Notes under the pieces: model-generated | Databases searched by the model: none | What the model saw: only the letters and a program-made list of their open reading frames with translations | Told to the model about the DNA's origin: nothing | Program-made: the position numbers and the translations under genes | From: CALAZP01 sp964410725 | GTDB lineage: Bacteria; Bacteroidota; Bacteroidia; Chitinophagales; Saprospiraceae | Length of the DNA stretch: 64,000 bases | Reading direction: 5' to 3' | Assembly (NCBI GenBank): GCA_964410725.1 | Contig: CAYPID010000006.1 | Coordinates: 3,934-67,933, forward strand | Shown here: piece by piece, positions 25,740 through 34,747 of the stretch | Position numbering within the stretch: the first letter of the stretch is position 1 | Layout of the letters: every line of letters starts with the position of its first letter

Positions 25740-26856
25740 TAATGCTGCAACTACGCCACTTTTACCAGAGGTTGTGGACGTTATGGCAGCAGTACTTAAA
25801 AACAATTTTGGGAATCCATCCTCTATACATGCCGAGGGAAGAAAGGCAAGGACTTTAATTGAGGATTCACGGAAAAAAATTGCTCATGTGCTGGGGGTGT
25901 CCATTGGTGATATATTTTTTACCAGTTGTGGTACCGAATCGAACAATATGGTATTAAAAAATGCGGTTCGAGATCTACATGTAAAAAGGATAATTTCATC
26001 ACCTGCTGAACATCACTGTATCCTGCATTCATTGGATAGAATTAAATCTGAGCACCCTGAAGTTCAAATTGATTATTTACCCATAGATATCGATGGAAGG
26101 CCTGATACAGTAGTACTTGAGAAATGGTTGAAAAATGGTTCAACCAAAACATTAGTCTCTTTAATGCACGCCAATAATGAAACTGGAGCAATGATTGATT
26201 TAGCTCGTGTATCAGCTTTGTGTCAAGATTATAATGCTTTATTTCATTCAGATACAGTTCAGACCATAGGTTATTATCCAATTCGGGCGGAACATTTGGG
26301 ACTAAATTTTTTGTCAGGATCATCTCATAAATTTCATGGACCTAAAGGAATAGGATTTGTATACATAAATAGTGAAAATCAAATTTCTCCTTATATGGAT
26401 GGTGGGGCTCAGGAGCGAAATATGAGGGCTGGCACAGAAAATATTCACGGAATTGTTGGAATGGCAAAGGCTTTAGAAATTGCTGTTCAAGACATGGAAA
26501 AGAATCAACTTCATATTACAACTTTAAAAGAGGCGCTCACAAAAGGACTTTATCAAATACAACCTCATTTAAAAATTGTAGGAAGTCACCAAGGGCCGTC
26601 CCATTATAAAGTATTGAACGTGCTTTTTCCACCTGATAAAAAGACCGACCTCATATTAATGAATTTGGATATTCACGGCATAAGCGTTTCAGGTGGAAGT
26701 GCTTGTAGCTCTGGAGCTGACGCAGGTTCTCACGTGATGGAGGCAATAGGAATTGAACCCGGATGGAACACCATCAGATTCTCCTTTTCCAAATTCAATC
26801 AAATGGAAGATGTAGAGCGGGTTCTAACAGAAATCCAACAAATTATTCTCTCTTAG
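25717..26856 (+). CDS. Cysteine desulfurase (IscS/NifS-type)
   Basis: A 379-residue cysteine desulfurase that transfers sulfur from cysteine for Fe-S cluster or thionucleoside assembly. It opens with VYFDNAATTPLLPEVVDVM, and has FTSCGTESNN, AEHHCILHSL, MHANNETGAMIDL, the PLP lysine in SGSSHKFHGPKG, and the persulfide-bearing loop SGGSACSSGAD. This loop is the classical group I IscS/NifS arrangement. The ATG at 25717 lies within the preceding gene (23-nt overlap), and the conserved N-terminus requires it. No iscU or iscA is adjacent. Confidence 0.88.
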   Translation: MNSRVYFDNAATTPLLPEVVDVMAAVLKNNFGNPSSIHAEGRKARTLIEDSRKKIAHVLGVSIGDIFFTSCGTESNNMVLKNAVRDLHVKRIISSPAEHHCILHSLDRIKSEHPEVQIDYLPIDIDGRPDTVVLEKWLKNGSTKTLVSLMHANNETGAMIDLARVSALCQDYNALFHSDTVQTIGYYPIRAEHLGLNFLSGSSHKFHGPKGIGFVYINSENQISPYMDGGAQERNMRAGTENIHGIVGMAKALEIAVQDMEKNQLHITTLKEALTKGLYQIQPHLKIVGSHQGPSHYKVLNVLFPPDKKTDLILMNLDIHGISVSGGSACSSGADAGSHVMEAIGIEPGWNTIRFSFSKFNQMEDVERVLTEIQQIILS

Positions 26857-28058
26857 ACAAGCTGATGGCATGCTTTCGCGATTCGTTCGATGGCTTCTTT
26901 TAAAATTTCATCGGAGGCAGCATACGAAATTCGAAGGCAATTAGGCGCGCCAAATGGTTCTCCTGATACAGCTGCTACATGAGCTTCATTCAGTAGGTAC
27001 ATACAAAAGTCATCCGCATTTTGAATGGTGTCACCATTAAAAGATTTGCCAAAAAAGGCACTCACTTCCGGAAAAATATAAAAGGCCCCTTCTGGCTTAT
27101 TTACCTTTATCCCAGGAATGGCTGATAAAAGGGTGATAACCAACTCTCTTCTATTCAAAAACGCTTGTTTCATAGCTAAAATATCAGGGTGGTTGGGGTT
27201 AGCCAAGGCTTCAACAGCGGCTTTTTGTCCAAATGAAGTGGCCCCAGAGGTGATTTGACCCTGAATCTTAGTGCAAGCTGATGCAATTTCTTTTGGAGCA
27301 CCTATATAGCCCAATCTCCACCCAGTCATAGAAAACCCTTTTGAAAATCCATTAACAGTTATGGTTTGGTTTGCAACTTGGGGGAAACTACCTATGCTTT
27401 TATTTTTGCCGGAGAAATTGATGTATTCATAAATTTCATCGGAAACAATGTGAATATTAGGATACTTGGCCATCATATCGGCAATAGCTTCTAATTCTTT
27501 AGCGGAATATGCAGCTCCTGTTGGATTACTTGGAGAAGAAAAAAGGAGGATTTTAGTCCTGTCTGTTATCGCTGCTTCTATCTGTTGTGCAGTGGGTTTG
27601 AAGTCTTGTTCAATACCTGCGTAAACAATCACTGGAACCCCCTCAGCAAGTTTGACGATCTCAGTATAAGAAACCCAGAATGGCGCCAGAATTATGACTT
27701 CATCTCCAGGATTGAGCAAGGATAGACATACATTTGCAATACTTTGTTTGGCTCCATTAGATACCACGATTTGAGCCTCCTCATAATGAAGGTCATTATC
27801 TCTTTTAAATTTTTCTACAATGGCCTTCCTCAATTCTGGAAGCCCCGGAACGGGTGTGTATTTGGTGTAACCCTCTTCCAGCGCTTTATATGCTGCTTTT
27901 TTTATGAATTCTGGTGTGTCAAAGTCGGGCTCCCCAACGCTCAAGCTGATAACATCTACTCCTTTCGCCTTTAAATCTCTAGCAGTTTGGGTCATTTTTA
28001 GGGTGGCTGATTCTTCCATTGCAAGAACTCTATCAGACAGTAGATGTGTTTTTTCCAT
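26853..28058 (-). CDS. aspC: Aspartate aminotransferase (class I/II, AAT-I beta type)
   Basis: A 401-residue PLP aminotransferase transferring the amino group between aspartate and 2-oxoglutarate, the 1-beta subgroup common in bacteria. Visible are SVGEPDFDTPEFIK, the YTPVPGLPELRKAI segment, SSPSNPTGAAYS, the PLP lysine in NGFSKGFSMTGWRLGY, and the carboxylate-binding Arg in NCLRISYA. It converges with the cysteine desulfurase gene (4-nt overlap). Some members of this subgroup also use prephenate, so exact substrate range is open. Confidence 0.9.
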   Translation of the reverse strand: MEKTHLLSDRVLAMEESATLKMTQTARDLKAKGVDVISLSVGEPDFDTPEFIKKAAYKALEEGYTKYTPVPGLPELRKAIVEKFKRDNDLHYEEAQIVVSNGAKQSIANVCLSLLNPGDEVIILAPFWVSYTEIVKLAEGVPVIVYAGIEQDFKPTAQQIEAAITDRTKILLFSSPSNPTGAAYSAKELEAIADMMAKYPNIHIVSDEIYEYINFSGKNKSIGSFPQVANQTITVNGFSKGFSMTGWRLGYIGAPKEIASACTKIQGQITSGATSFGQKAAVEALANPNHPDILAMKQAFLNRRELVITLLSAIPGIKVNKPEGAFYIFPEVSAFFGKSFNGDTIQNADDFCMYLLNEAHVAAVSGEPFGAPNCLRISYAASDEILKEAIERIAKACHQLV

Positions 28059-28097
28059 AATTTTGAATAAAAGTTAGTTGATAAAATTGGGTCCGAC

Positions 28098-28105
28098 CAA
28101 ATTTA
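28098..28105 (-). promoter_or_regulatory. Possible -7 promoter element for aspC
   Basis: On the minus strand this reads TAAATTTG, an exact TAnnTTTG match, about 40 nt upstream of the aminotransferase ATG. A matching -33 TTTG is not evident. Confidence 0.4.
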
Positions 28106-28136
28106 TGTTTTTAAGTTGGTTAATTAAATTACCTGT

Positions 28137-28643
28137 ATGAAAAAAATTGGTTTGCTTTCTGATACCCATGGATATTTAGACGATGGAATATTAGAGGTTT
28201 TGCACAGTTGCGATGAAATTTGGCATGCTGGTGATCTTGGAAGTGTAGAAGTCATAGACCAACTTAGCACAATTGCTCCTCTCAAAGCGGTATACGGAAA
28301 TATTGATGGATCGGACATTAGGTTAGATTTTGGGGAATATTTGGTTCTCGATAACTATGAGATAAGGGCCTTAATGATGCATATAGGTGGATACCCGGGA
28401 AGATATACAGCAAGGGCAAAAGAATTGATAAAAACTCATCGACCTAATCTGTTTATTTCCGGACACTCTCATATACTAAAAATCGTAAGAGACCACCGAA
28501 ACAATCTCATTCATTTTAACCCTGGTGCATGCGGACACCACGGTTTTCATACCATGCGTACCCTTATTTTATTTTCTATTGAATCTAGGGGATTACAAAA
28601 TGTACAAGTAGTAGAATTGGGCAAAAGAGGTAAAATTAAGTAA
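28137..28643 (+). CDS. YfcE/MJ0936-type metallophosphoesterase
   Basis: A 168-residue calcineurin-like phosphoesterase of the YfcE family. Metal ligands are visible in LLSDTHG (residues 6-12), AGDLGS, YGNIDG (asparagine), MMHIGG and SGHSHI, followed by NPGACG. Family members hydrolyse phosphodiesters in vitro with unknown natural substrates. It is one of the few plus-strand genes of its region and faces the convergent gamma-glutamyltransferase, with no spacer. Confidence 0.88.
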   Translation: MKKIGLLSDTHGYLDDGILEVLHSCDEIWHAGDLGSVEVIDQLSTIAPLKAVYGNIDGSDIRLDFGEYLVLDNYEIRALMMHIGGYPGRYTARAKELIKTHRPNLFISGHSHILKIVRDHRNNLIHFNPGACGHHGFHTMRTLILFSIESRGLQNVQVVELGKRGKIK

Positions 28644-30335
28644 TCAATGCCCAGCAGCATGATCATCTCCCCTTGGATCAGCTCCTCCCTCCAATGTTCC
28701 GTCAGGTAATACCAAAATGCCATCAACTCTTCCAATTGCATTTCTTTGGACAAATTGATGTCCCATGGCCCGAAGAGCAGGAAAATGAGTAGAATCCATA
28801 AAAGATTCTGTAATAACTACTTCTGGAAGCCATTGATGATGGAATCTAGGTGCAGCAACAGCCTCTGCCATTCCCATTTCAAATTCTAAAATATTGAGGA
28901 TGGTCTGAAATACCGAGGTGATAATAGTCGAACCTCCCGGTGTTCCCACGACCATATTAAGTTGACCATTCTTTGTAACTATCGTTGGCGTCATGGAGCT
29001 GAGCATTCTTTTTTCAGGTTCAATTTTATTGGCCTCGGCCCCAATTAACCCAAACATATTAGCTACACCGGGCTTTGCACTGAAATCATCCATCTCATTA
29101 TTTAGTAAGAAACCAGCACCACCAACAGCCACATGACAGCCATACCCTCCATTAATCGTAGTAGTTACGGAAACTGCATTACCTTCTTTATCGACGATGG
29201 AAAAATGCGTGGTTTCCTCCTTTTCAGTTGGTGGAGTAGGGGCACCTGCAGCAACCTCTGCACTTAAAGTTGCTTTGGAATCCAAAAAGTCTGACATTCG
29301 TTGCTTCAAATATTCCGATTCTAAAAGCCCTTCAATCGGTACTGGATAAAAATCTGGGTCTCCCAAATGTTTGGCTCTATCTGCATATACTCTCCGCTCC
29401 GCTTCGATCATTAAGTGTATGGTTTTTAAATCTTGGAATCCCCAAGAAGATAGAGGATAATTTTCTACGATTTTTAGTAATTGCGCTAATGCAATTCCCC
29501 CACTTGAAGGTGGAGGCATGCCTATAATTTCATAATCTTTATAGGTAATGGTGATAGGATCTCTCCATTTAGCAGCATAAGATGCCAAATCCTCATGGGT
29601 TATAATACCATTCCCGCGTTTCATTTCAGCTACTATTAAATCCGCAACTTCTCCCTCGTAAAAACCTGCTCTTCCTTTTTCTTTAATTAATTCAAGCGTT
29701 TGAGCCAATTCTGATTGAACCAACAAATCACCAGCTTCCCACTCTTTTCCATTTTTCAAAAATGCTGTTGGGGTGGTATTGTAAGTTGCAAAATTTTCTT
29801 TATTCCTATTCAAACCAGCAGCTTGATTCTCCGTCAGTTGAAACCCAGCTTTAGCCAGCTGAATGGCGGGATCAAGTAATTTTGAAAAGGGTTGTAAACT
29901 CCCAAATTTGTTGTGCGCTTTTATCATTCCATCTACCACACCTGGCACTCCTGCTGCTAGGTGACCTTTTCTGCTCAAATCAGAAATTACCTTCCCTTCA
30001 TCATCCTGGTACATGGTCTCGAAAGCAGCTTTAGGCGCAGCTTCTCTAAAATCTAGGGTTTGACTATTACCATCTTTCATCCTGATTACCATGAAACCGC
30101 CACCCCCAATATTTCCCGCTACGGGATAGGTAACAGCCAAGGCAAACTGTACAGCAATTGCAGCATCCACCGCATTACCACCTGCTGCTAAAATTTCGTT
30201 GCCCACCTGAGTGGCTAATGGATGCGCAGATACCACCATTGCACTCGGCGCAAATGCCTGTTTATCAATTTGATATATAGGAGCTTCTGAACAACCGAAA
30301 ACCATAATCAAGGATAAATAAATGAATCTTTTCAT
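28644..30335 (-). CDS. ggt: Gamma-glutamyltransferase lipoprotein
   Basis: A 563-residue gamma-glutamyltranspeptidase that cleaves glutathione and other gamma-glutamyl compounds outside the cytoplasm. The N-terminus has a lipobox (MVFGC, Cys at 15), so it is anchored as a lipoprotein, unlike the soluble periplasmic enterobacterial enzyme. The precursor self-cleaves before the catalytic Thr in EETTHFSIVDKEGNAVSVT (about residue 378). Later substrate-binding segments include EMDDFS, MLSSMTPTIV and VVGTPGGSTI. Length is normal. It is likely used to recover cysteine and glutamate from peptides. Confidence 0.93.
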   Translation of the reverse strand: MKRFIYLSLIMVFGCSEAPIYQIDKQAFAPSAMVVSAHPLATQVGNEILAAGGNAVDAAIAVQFALAVTYPVAGNIGGGGFMVIRMKDGNSQTLDFREAAPKAAFETMYQDDEGKVISDLSRKGHLAAGVPGVVDGMIKAHNKFGSLQPFSKLLDPAIQLAKAGFQLTENQAAGLNRNKENFATYNTTPTAFLKNGKEWEAGDLLVQSELAQTLELIKEKGRAGFYEGEVADLIVAEMKRGNGIITHEDLASYAAKWRDPITITYKDYEIIGMPPPSSGGIALAQLLKIVENYPLSSWGFQDLKTIHLMIEAERRVYADRAKHLGDPDFYPVPIEGLLESEYLKQRMSDFLDSKATLSAEVAAGAPTPPTEKEETTHFSIVDKEGNAVSVTTTINGGYGCHVAVGGAGFLLNNEMDDFSAKPGVANMFGLIGAEANKIEPEKRMLSSMTPTIVTKNGQLNMVVGTPGGSTIITSVFQTILNILEFEMGMAEAVAAPRFHHQWLPEVVITESFMDSTHFPALRAMGHQFVQRNAIGRVDGILVLPDGTLEGGADPRGDDHAAGH

Positions 30336-30428
30336 GTTTTGAATAAAGGTTTAAAGATTTGGCACAGTATTTGAAATTACCTCTGTAATTCCAAAAATAA
30401 AATGACATTTACATTTTGCTATATTTAA

Positions 30429-31556
30429 TTAATGCCCGTTTTCTTCGGGCATTTTTTTCCATCCTAAAGCTTGTCTCATTTTATCGTAAATGGCAGTATT
30501 CTCATAAATTCCTCTAAATAGTTCCGCCGAAGGTCCGTAAGCGAATACGGGAATTAGAGTTGCCGTATGCCCATTGGTATTAAATTCAGAAACTATTTTC
30601 TTAAATGTCGATCCCTCTTGGATGGCCATTCCACCAGTTTCATGATCAGCAGTTACAATTACCAAAGTATTCCCATCTTGAATAGCGAAATTTAACACCT
30701 CCTGAATAGCGTTTCCAAAATCCAGCGTTTCTTTTACCGTTAATTTGCCATCATTACTATGACACGCCCAATCAATTTGAGAACCTTCAATCATCGCAAA
30801 GAAACCATTTTCATCGCCGCGACGACTTAAATACCGAACAGCTAATTTGGAGGCAAACGGCAAATAATTTCTTCCAGTTGCAACGGTTCCCGGATGTTTA
30901 TCCTCCGTGAAGTAAGCAAAGTTTTTCTTGGGATTGATGGTTAATTCATTAATCGTCCTATGGTGAAAGCTTTCCACCTGATAGCCCATTTTAATCATTT
31001 CATCAATCAGATTTCTGTTATCAATACTTCTTTCTTCGAAGTATTGTTGTCCGCCTCCAATCAGTAAATCCACATTAGACATAGCCAAATCTGCTGCAAT
31101 CTCCTCGTGAAGAATCCTATACATTTGATGCGCAGCAAATGAGGCTGGAGTTGCATGGACTATAGTTGATGTCGCTACCAATCCCGTAGCCAAACCCTTA
31201 GTTTCAGCTTCTTCAATGATTGTGAAACAAGGAGTAGTATCCTTTTTGAGTCCAATCGCACTGTTGTACGTTTTCACCCCGCAAGCAAAAGCTGTTGCAC
31301 CAGCGGCCGAATCTGTAATCAAATCACTGGAGGAATAGGATTTATGCAAACCGACTACGGGAAACTTTTCAAGGATAAACGAGTTGTTATTGGCGTATAG
31401 GGCGGCTGAAATTTGTGTTAATCCCATGCCATCTCCAATCATTAAAATGATATTTTTAGCTTTAGACCCAGGTTCAAAGTCATGTTGAATAGCCTTTGGG
31501 GCTACACAACTGTAGGACGTAAAAATTATTATTCCAATGACATGCCAAAAGCGCAT
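30429..31556 (-). CDS. Alkaline phosphatase (PhoA-type) lipoprotein
   Basis: A 375-residue alkaline phosphatase that releases inorganic phosphate from phosphomonoesters outside the inner membrane. Metal and catalytic motifs are present: NIILMIGDGMG near residue 34, the nucleophile Ser in ITDSAAGATAFACG, QIDWACHSND, and TADHETGG. The N-terminus (MRFWHVIGIIIFTSYSC) has a lipobox with Cys17, so it is membrane anchored. The protein is shorter than E. coli PhoA but typical for the Bacteroidota form. No Pho box can be identified by eye. Confidence 0.92.
   Translation of the reverse strand: MRFWHVIGIIIFTSYSCVAPKAIQHDFEPGSKAKNIILMIGDGMGLTQISAALYANNNSFILEKFPVVGLHKSYSSSDLITDSAAGATAFACGVKTYNSAIGLKKDTTPCFTIIEEAETKGLATGLVATSTIVHATPASFAAHQMYRILHEEIAADLAMSNVDLLIGGGQQYFEERSIDNRNLIDEMIKMGYQVESFHHRTINELTINPKKNFAYFTEDKHPGTVATGRNYLPFASKLAVRYLSRRGDENGFFAMIEGSQIDWACHSNDGKLTVKETLDFGNAIQEVLNFAIQDGNTLVIVTADHETGGMAIQEGSTFKKIVSEFNTNGHTATLIPVFAYGPSAELFRGIYENTAIYDKMRQALGWKKMPEENGH
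30431..30457 (+). terminator. Hairpin with T-run at the phosphatase 3' end
   Basis: AATGCCCG pairs with CGGGCATT around a short loop and is followed by T-residues on the plus strand. It overlaps the coding end of the minus-strand phosphatase gene, so it would terminate plus-strand (antisense) transcription rather than the gene itself. Functional relevance is uncertain. Confidence 0.35.
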
Positions 31557-31593
31557 TTAAATTCGTTTGTTCACAAAATAAAAAATATTAATA

Positions 31594-32652
31594 ATGGTTT
31601 ATAAAAAGCTTTTCTATGTAGCGCTTTACCCGCTATTTTTCTCCTTTTATTTCACTGCCAATGGGCAAGGTGCTCCTAAAAGTTTGTTTTCAGACTTACT
31701 TAACCAACCCGAAGCTTCTCTATATATATTAACTGATTTTAATTCCCTTCATGAAGGCAGAAATCAAGATATTGATTTTGACGGTTATGTCATTGCTAAT
31801 AGCAAATTGGGTATTCAATTTACCGGCAATGCCTCCATTAACGTTAGGGGAAAATTTAGAAGAAAAATTTGCGAATTTCCTCCCCTCAAACTCAAATTTT
31901 CTAATAGCCATCTTCAAGAATTGGGTTATGAAAGGCTCAATGAAATAAAATTGGTGACGCATTGTACCGAAGATTATGTGCTTGGTGAACCAAATTTAGT
32001 ATTTGAGTATGGAGCTTATCTATTATTTCAAGCGCTCCAACCAAATGGCTTTCGTGCCGCCTGGTTAAATATTACCTACGATAATGCACGAAACAGAACG
32101 GAAACTATAAGTACAGTGGGAATCGCCATAGAAGATAAGGAAGAAATGGCTCAAAAAAATCAGATGGAAATTTGCGAATGCCAAGGCGTATCATTCCAAA
32201 AGATGAACCAACAAAATGTTGAACTGGTAAGTATATTTCAATTTTTAATTGGCAATTCTGATTGGGACATTCAAATGCTCAGAAACGTAGAACTGTTTAC
32301 CCATACTGTTACAGGGGAAATTTTTGTTTTCCCATACGATTTTGATTTTTCAGGATTTGTCAATCCCTCCTATGCCCTTGCCAATTCGGATTACAACCAT
32401 CAATCTATCAAAGATCGGGTGTATCTGGGCCCCAATCTTGGGATTCAGGAATTGAAAAAAATAGTGGATTACATCACTTCTAAAGAACCTCAGCTATACG
32501 AAATTATTGAGAACTTACCTCTAGTTAAAAAAGTTTATAAAAAAGAAAGGATTGCCTACCTAGAAAAAGGAATCAATTACCTAAAAGATCTGGCAGCCAA
32601 CCAAAAACCCCTGGCCAATGGGACTTCTTTTATGCATGTTGAAGATCAGTAA
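31594..32652 (+). CDS. Secreted CotH-like protein
   Basis: A 352-residue protein with a signal peptide (about 1-25, ending ANGQG). The body resembles the CotH kinase-like family: INVRGKFRRKICEFPPLKLKF matches the N-terminal beta-lobe, GNSDWDIQMLRNVELF the catalytic-loop region, and FPYDFDFSG the metal-binding DFD-type segment. CotH proteins phosphorylate or bind spore or cell-surface proteins in firmicutes and fungi. In Bacteroidota homologues are secreted and uncharacterised. The similarity is distant and judged by motif pattern only. It converges with rarA with a 7-nt overlap and is divergent from the phosphatase. Confidence 0.55.
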   Translation: MVYKKLFYVALYPLFFSFYFTANGQGAPKSLFSDLLNQPEASLYILTDFNSLHEGRNQDIDFDGYVIANSKLGIQFTGNASINVRGKFRRKICEFPPLKLKFSNSHLQELGYERLNEIKLVTHCTEDYVLGEPNLVFEYGAYLLFQALQPNGFRAAWLNITYDNARNRTETISTVGIAIEDKEEMAQKNQMEICECQGVSFQKMNQQNVELVSIFQFLIGNSDWDIQMLRNVELFTHTVTGEIFVFPYDFDFSGFVNPSYALANSDYNHQSIKDRVYLGPNLGIQELKKIVDYITSKEPQLYEIIENLPLVKKVYKKERIAYLEKGINYLKDLAANQKPLANGTSFMHVEDQ

Positions 32653-33917
32653 TTATATCTTTTTTGCCAGTTTTTTTTGAGTACTTCTCGGATACTTTGT
32701 TCTTTCGGATTAGCTCCGGGTTGGTAAAATATTTTTCCCGATAACGCCTTCGGCAAAAATTCCTGTTGCACAAAATTATCGGGATAATCATGTGCATATC
32801 GGTATCCTTTACCGTAGTTGAGGTCTTTCATTAATGAAGTAGGTGCGTTGCGTAAATCAAGAGGAACAGGTTCTGCTCCCTCTTGTTCTATCCATTTTAT
32901 TGCAGAATCAATGGCTAAGTATGCACTATTGCTTTTGGGTGAGGTGGCGAGGTAAATTGCGGTCTGACTGAGAATGATTCGAGCCTCGGGCATTCCTGTG
33001 ACTATGACTGCCTGAAAAGTTGATTGTGCAAGAAGTAATGCGTTGGGATTCGCCAATCCTATATCCTCAGCTGCTGAAATAAGCATTCTTCTGGCAATGA
33101 ATTTTATGTCTTCACCACCTTGTAGCATTCTAGCCAACCAATAAACTGCTGCATTGGGGTCACTACCCCTTATGGATTTAATAAAAGCCGAGGCCACGTC
33201 ATAGTGTTCTTCACCTTGTTTGTCGTAATTGGCTAAATTTTTTTGAATGGCATTTCTAACTAAATCATCGGAAACCACTACGGTCGTTCCTGGAGAAATT
33301 TGGTAAATTAATTCCAAGATATTGTAAAGTTTTCTGGCGTCACCATTGGAAAATTTAAGGAGGGCTTTGGTAGATTGGATATTCCAGGTCTTACTCTTTA
33401 ACCATTCGTCTTCTTCTATTGCTTTTTGAAGTAAATGAATTAATTGATCATCCGAAAGTGGCTTCAAGACAAATATCTGGCAGCGAGATCGCAACGCAGG
33501 AATGATTTCAAAAGAGGGATTTTCAGTAGTCGCTCCAATTAAAGTTATAGTTCCATGTTCAATTGCTCCTAAAAGTGAATCTTGTTGGGATTTATTAAAT
33601 CGATGGATCTCATCGATAAATAATATCGGAGAATTTCCACCAAAAAATTTGGCATCTTTAGCCTTATGAATGACTTCTCGTACTTCCTTAACTCCGGAAT
33701 GTATTGCCGACAAAGTGAAAAATGGAGTTTCTAAATTGTGGGCAATTAATTGAGCTAAGGTGGTTTTGCCGACGCCAGGAGGCCCCCAAAGAATAAAAGA
33801 AGGGATAGTTTTTTGCTCTAATGCCCTAGATAAAACGGCATTAGGTCCCATTAGGTGCTCTTGACCAATGTACGCTCCTAAATGTGTCGGACGCATTCGT
33901 TCAGCAAGTGGTTTCAT
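32646..33917 (-). CDS. rarA: Replication-associated recombination ATPase RarA/MgsA
   Basis: A 423-residue AAA+ ATPase related to clamp-loader subunits and eukaryotic WRNIP1, acting at stalled replication forks. Walker A is GPPGVGKTTLAQLI near residue 45, Walker B is LFIDEIHRFNKSQQD, sensor 1 is GATTENPS, and the C-terminal tetramerisation region contains RSCIEDIGLANP-like AAEDIGLANPNAL. Length fits the family. It overlaps the upstream WbqC gene by 4 nt, so they are translated together. Confidence 0.93.
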   Translation of the reverse strand: MKPLAERMRPTHLGAYIGQEHLMGPNAVLSRALEQKTIPSFILWGPPGVGKTTLAQLIAHNLETPFFTLSAIHSGVKEVREVIHKAKDAKFFGGNSPILFIDEIHRFNKSQQDSLLGAIEHGTITLIGATTENPSFEIIPALRSRCQIFVLKPLSDDQLIHLLQKAIEEDEWLKSKTWNIQSTKALLKFSNGDARKLYNILELIYQISPGTTVVVSDDLVRNAIQKNLANYDKQGEEHYDVASAFIKSIRGSDPNAAVYWLARMLQGGEDIKFIARRMLISAAEDIGLANPNALLLAQSTFQAVIVTGMPEARIILSQTAIYLATSPKSNSAYLAIDSAIKWIEQEGAEPVPLDLRNAPTSLMKDLNYGKGYRYAHDYPDNFVQQEFLPKALSGKIFYQPGANPKEQSIREVLKKNWQKRYNY

Positions 33918-34570
33918 GAAGCTTCCATTAACGTTTTATTTTGAGCTGCATATTTCATTAGATAAGAAATGGACTCAGGCCCTAAACAAAACAAAAGGTC
34001 TAAAATTCCTGGATTCGCAACAAATTCAAACCTGTCTTGAAACACTTGTGGGTAGGGGAGAGGGGTCCATGCATTTGAAGTTTTAGGTTGAGACTTGAAG
34101 ACATTCCTGAAATCATTTTTGACCCGATTGGGTAATGCAAATTCTTGGGTTTCTTGAATTTTAATAGGGAGCTGAAGGGTCTGAATAATAAATTCGATAA
34201 TGCTCCAATTAAAGTCATACAGGTAGGGGGGAGGCTGTCGGAAAATCCCAAATACTAGCGCTTCATAATGCAAAAAATAAGGAGCTTTTCCATAGGCGGT
34301 CTTAATTGAATTCCAATGAATCCTGGACCAATTTTCGCTCCATTCAATTTTAACCTCTTTGATAGGAGTTTGCTGATGTTTGCCTTTGGTCAAGGGGACA
34401 CTCAAGTAGTGAATGCCATTGGAAGTAATGATAGCAGTTTTGTTTCGAAACCCTCCTTTTTGATAGTTTTCATTAGCCTCCAGAGTCAAGCTTCCACAAT
34501 GAATGCCCAGTGCAAAAAAAGGAAGGACCGGGAAGTATTGTGTTTCAATGATAGGAGCGTTTCGAAACAA
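33914..34570 (-). CDS. WbqC-family protein
   Basis: A 218-residue WbqC-like protein. The opening IETQYFPVLPFFAL, the LSVPLTKGKHQQTPIKEVKI segment and WSRIHWNSIKTAYGKAPYFLHYE match the family. The founding member is linked to O-antigen gene clusters, but most copies, including Bacteroidota ones, sit outside such clusters and the biochemical role is unknown. The start appears to be TTG at 34570: an in-frame stop lies four codons upstream and no ATG is available before the conserved region. It follows the 43-residue peptide gene by 12 nt. Confidence 0.82.
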   Translation of the reverse strand: MFRNAPIIETQYFPVLPFFALGIHCGSLTLEANENYQKGGFRNKTAIITSNGIHYLSVPLTKGKHQQTPIKEVKIEWSENWSRIHWNSIKTAYGKAPYFLHYEALVFGIFRQPPPYLYDFNWSIIEFIIQTLQLPIKIQETQEFALPNRVKNDFRNVFKSQPKTSNAWTPLPYPQVFQDRFEFVANPGILDLLFCLGPESISYLMKYAAQNKTLMEAS

Positions 34571-34582
34571 GTTGATTGACTA

Positions 34583-34714
34583 TTAAGAATTTTGAAAAAT
34601 TAAAAATAATAAAACTAATAATGCTAAAGTGGATAGGGCAAAAACTGTGAGTGTTCTTTTGGCCTGGAGTTGCTTGCGCTTAGCCACTTTTCTTTTTCTT
34701 TGTGAATTTCCCAT
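34583..34714 (-). CDS. 43-residue basic single-pass membrane peptide
   Basis: This small gene is readable on the minus strand from an ATG at 34714 to a TAA at 34583. The product starts MGNSQRKRKVAKRKQLQAKR, a highly basic head, followed by a hydrophobic helix (about residues 21-40, VFALSTLALLVLLFLIF) and QNS at the end. This is the layout of a small single-pass protein with its N-terminus in the cytoplasm. It lies 33 nt after the helicase gene and 12 nt before wbqC, all on the same strand. I know no named family for it. A chance open frame is possible, but the clean charge-then-helix pattern and the operon position argue for a real gene. Confidence 0.6.
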   Translation of the reverse strand: MGNSQRKRKVAKRKQLQAKRTLTVFALSTLALLVLLFLIFQNS

Positions 34715-34747
34715 TTTCTTCGATTTGTGGATAGTAATTTAGCAATT

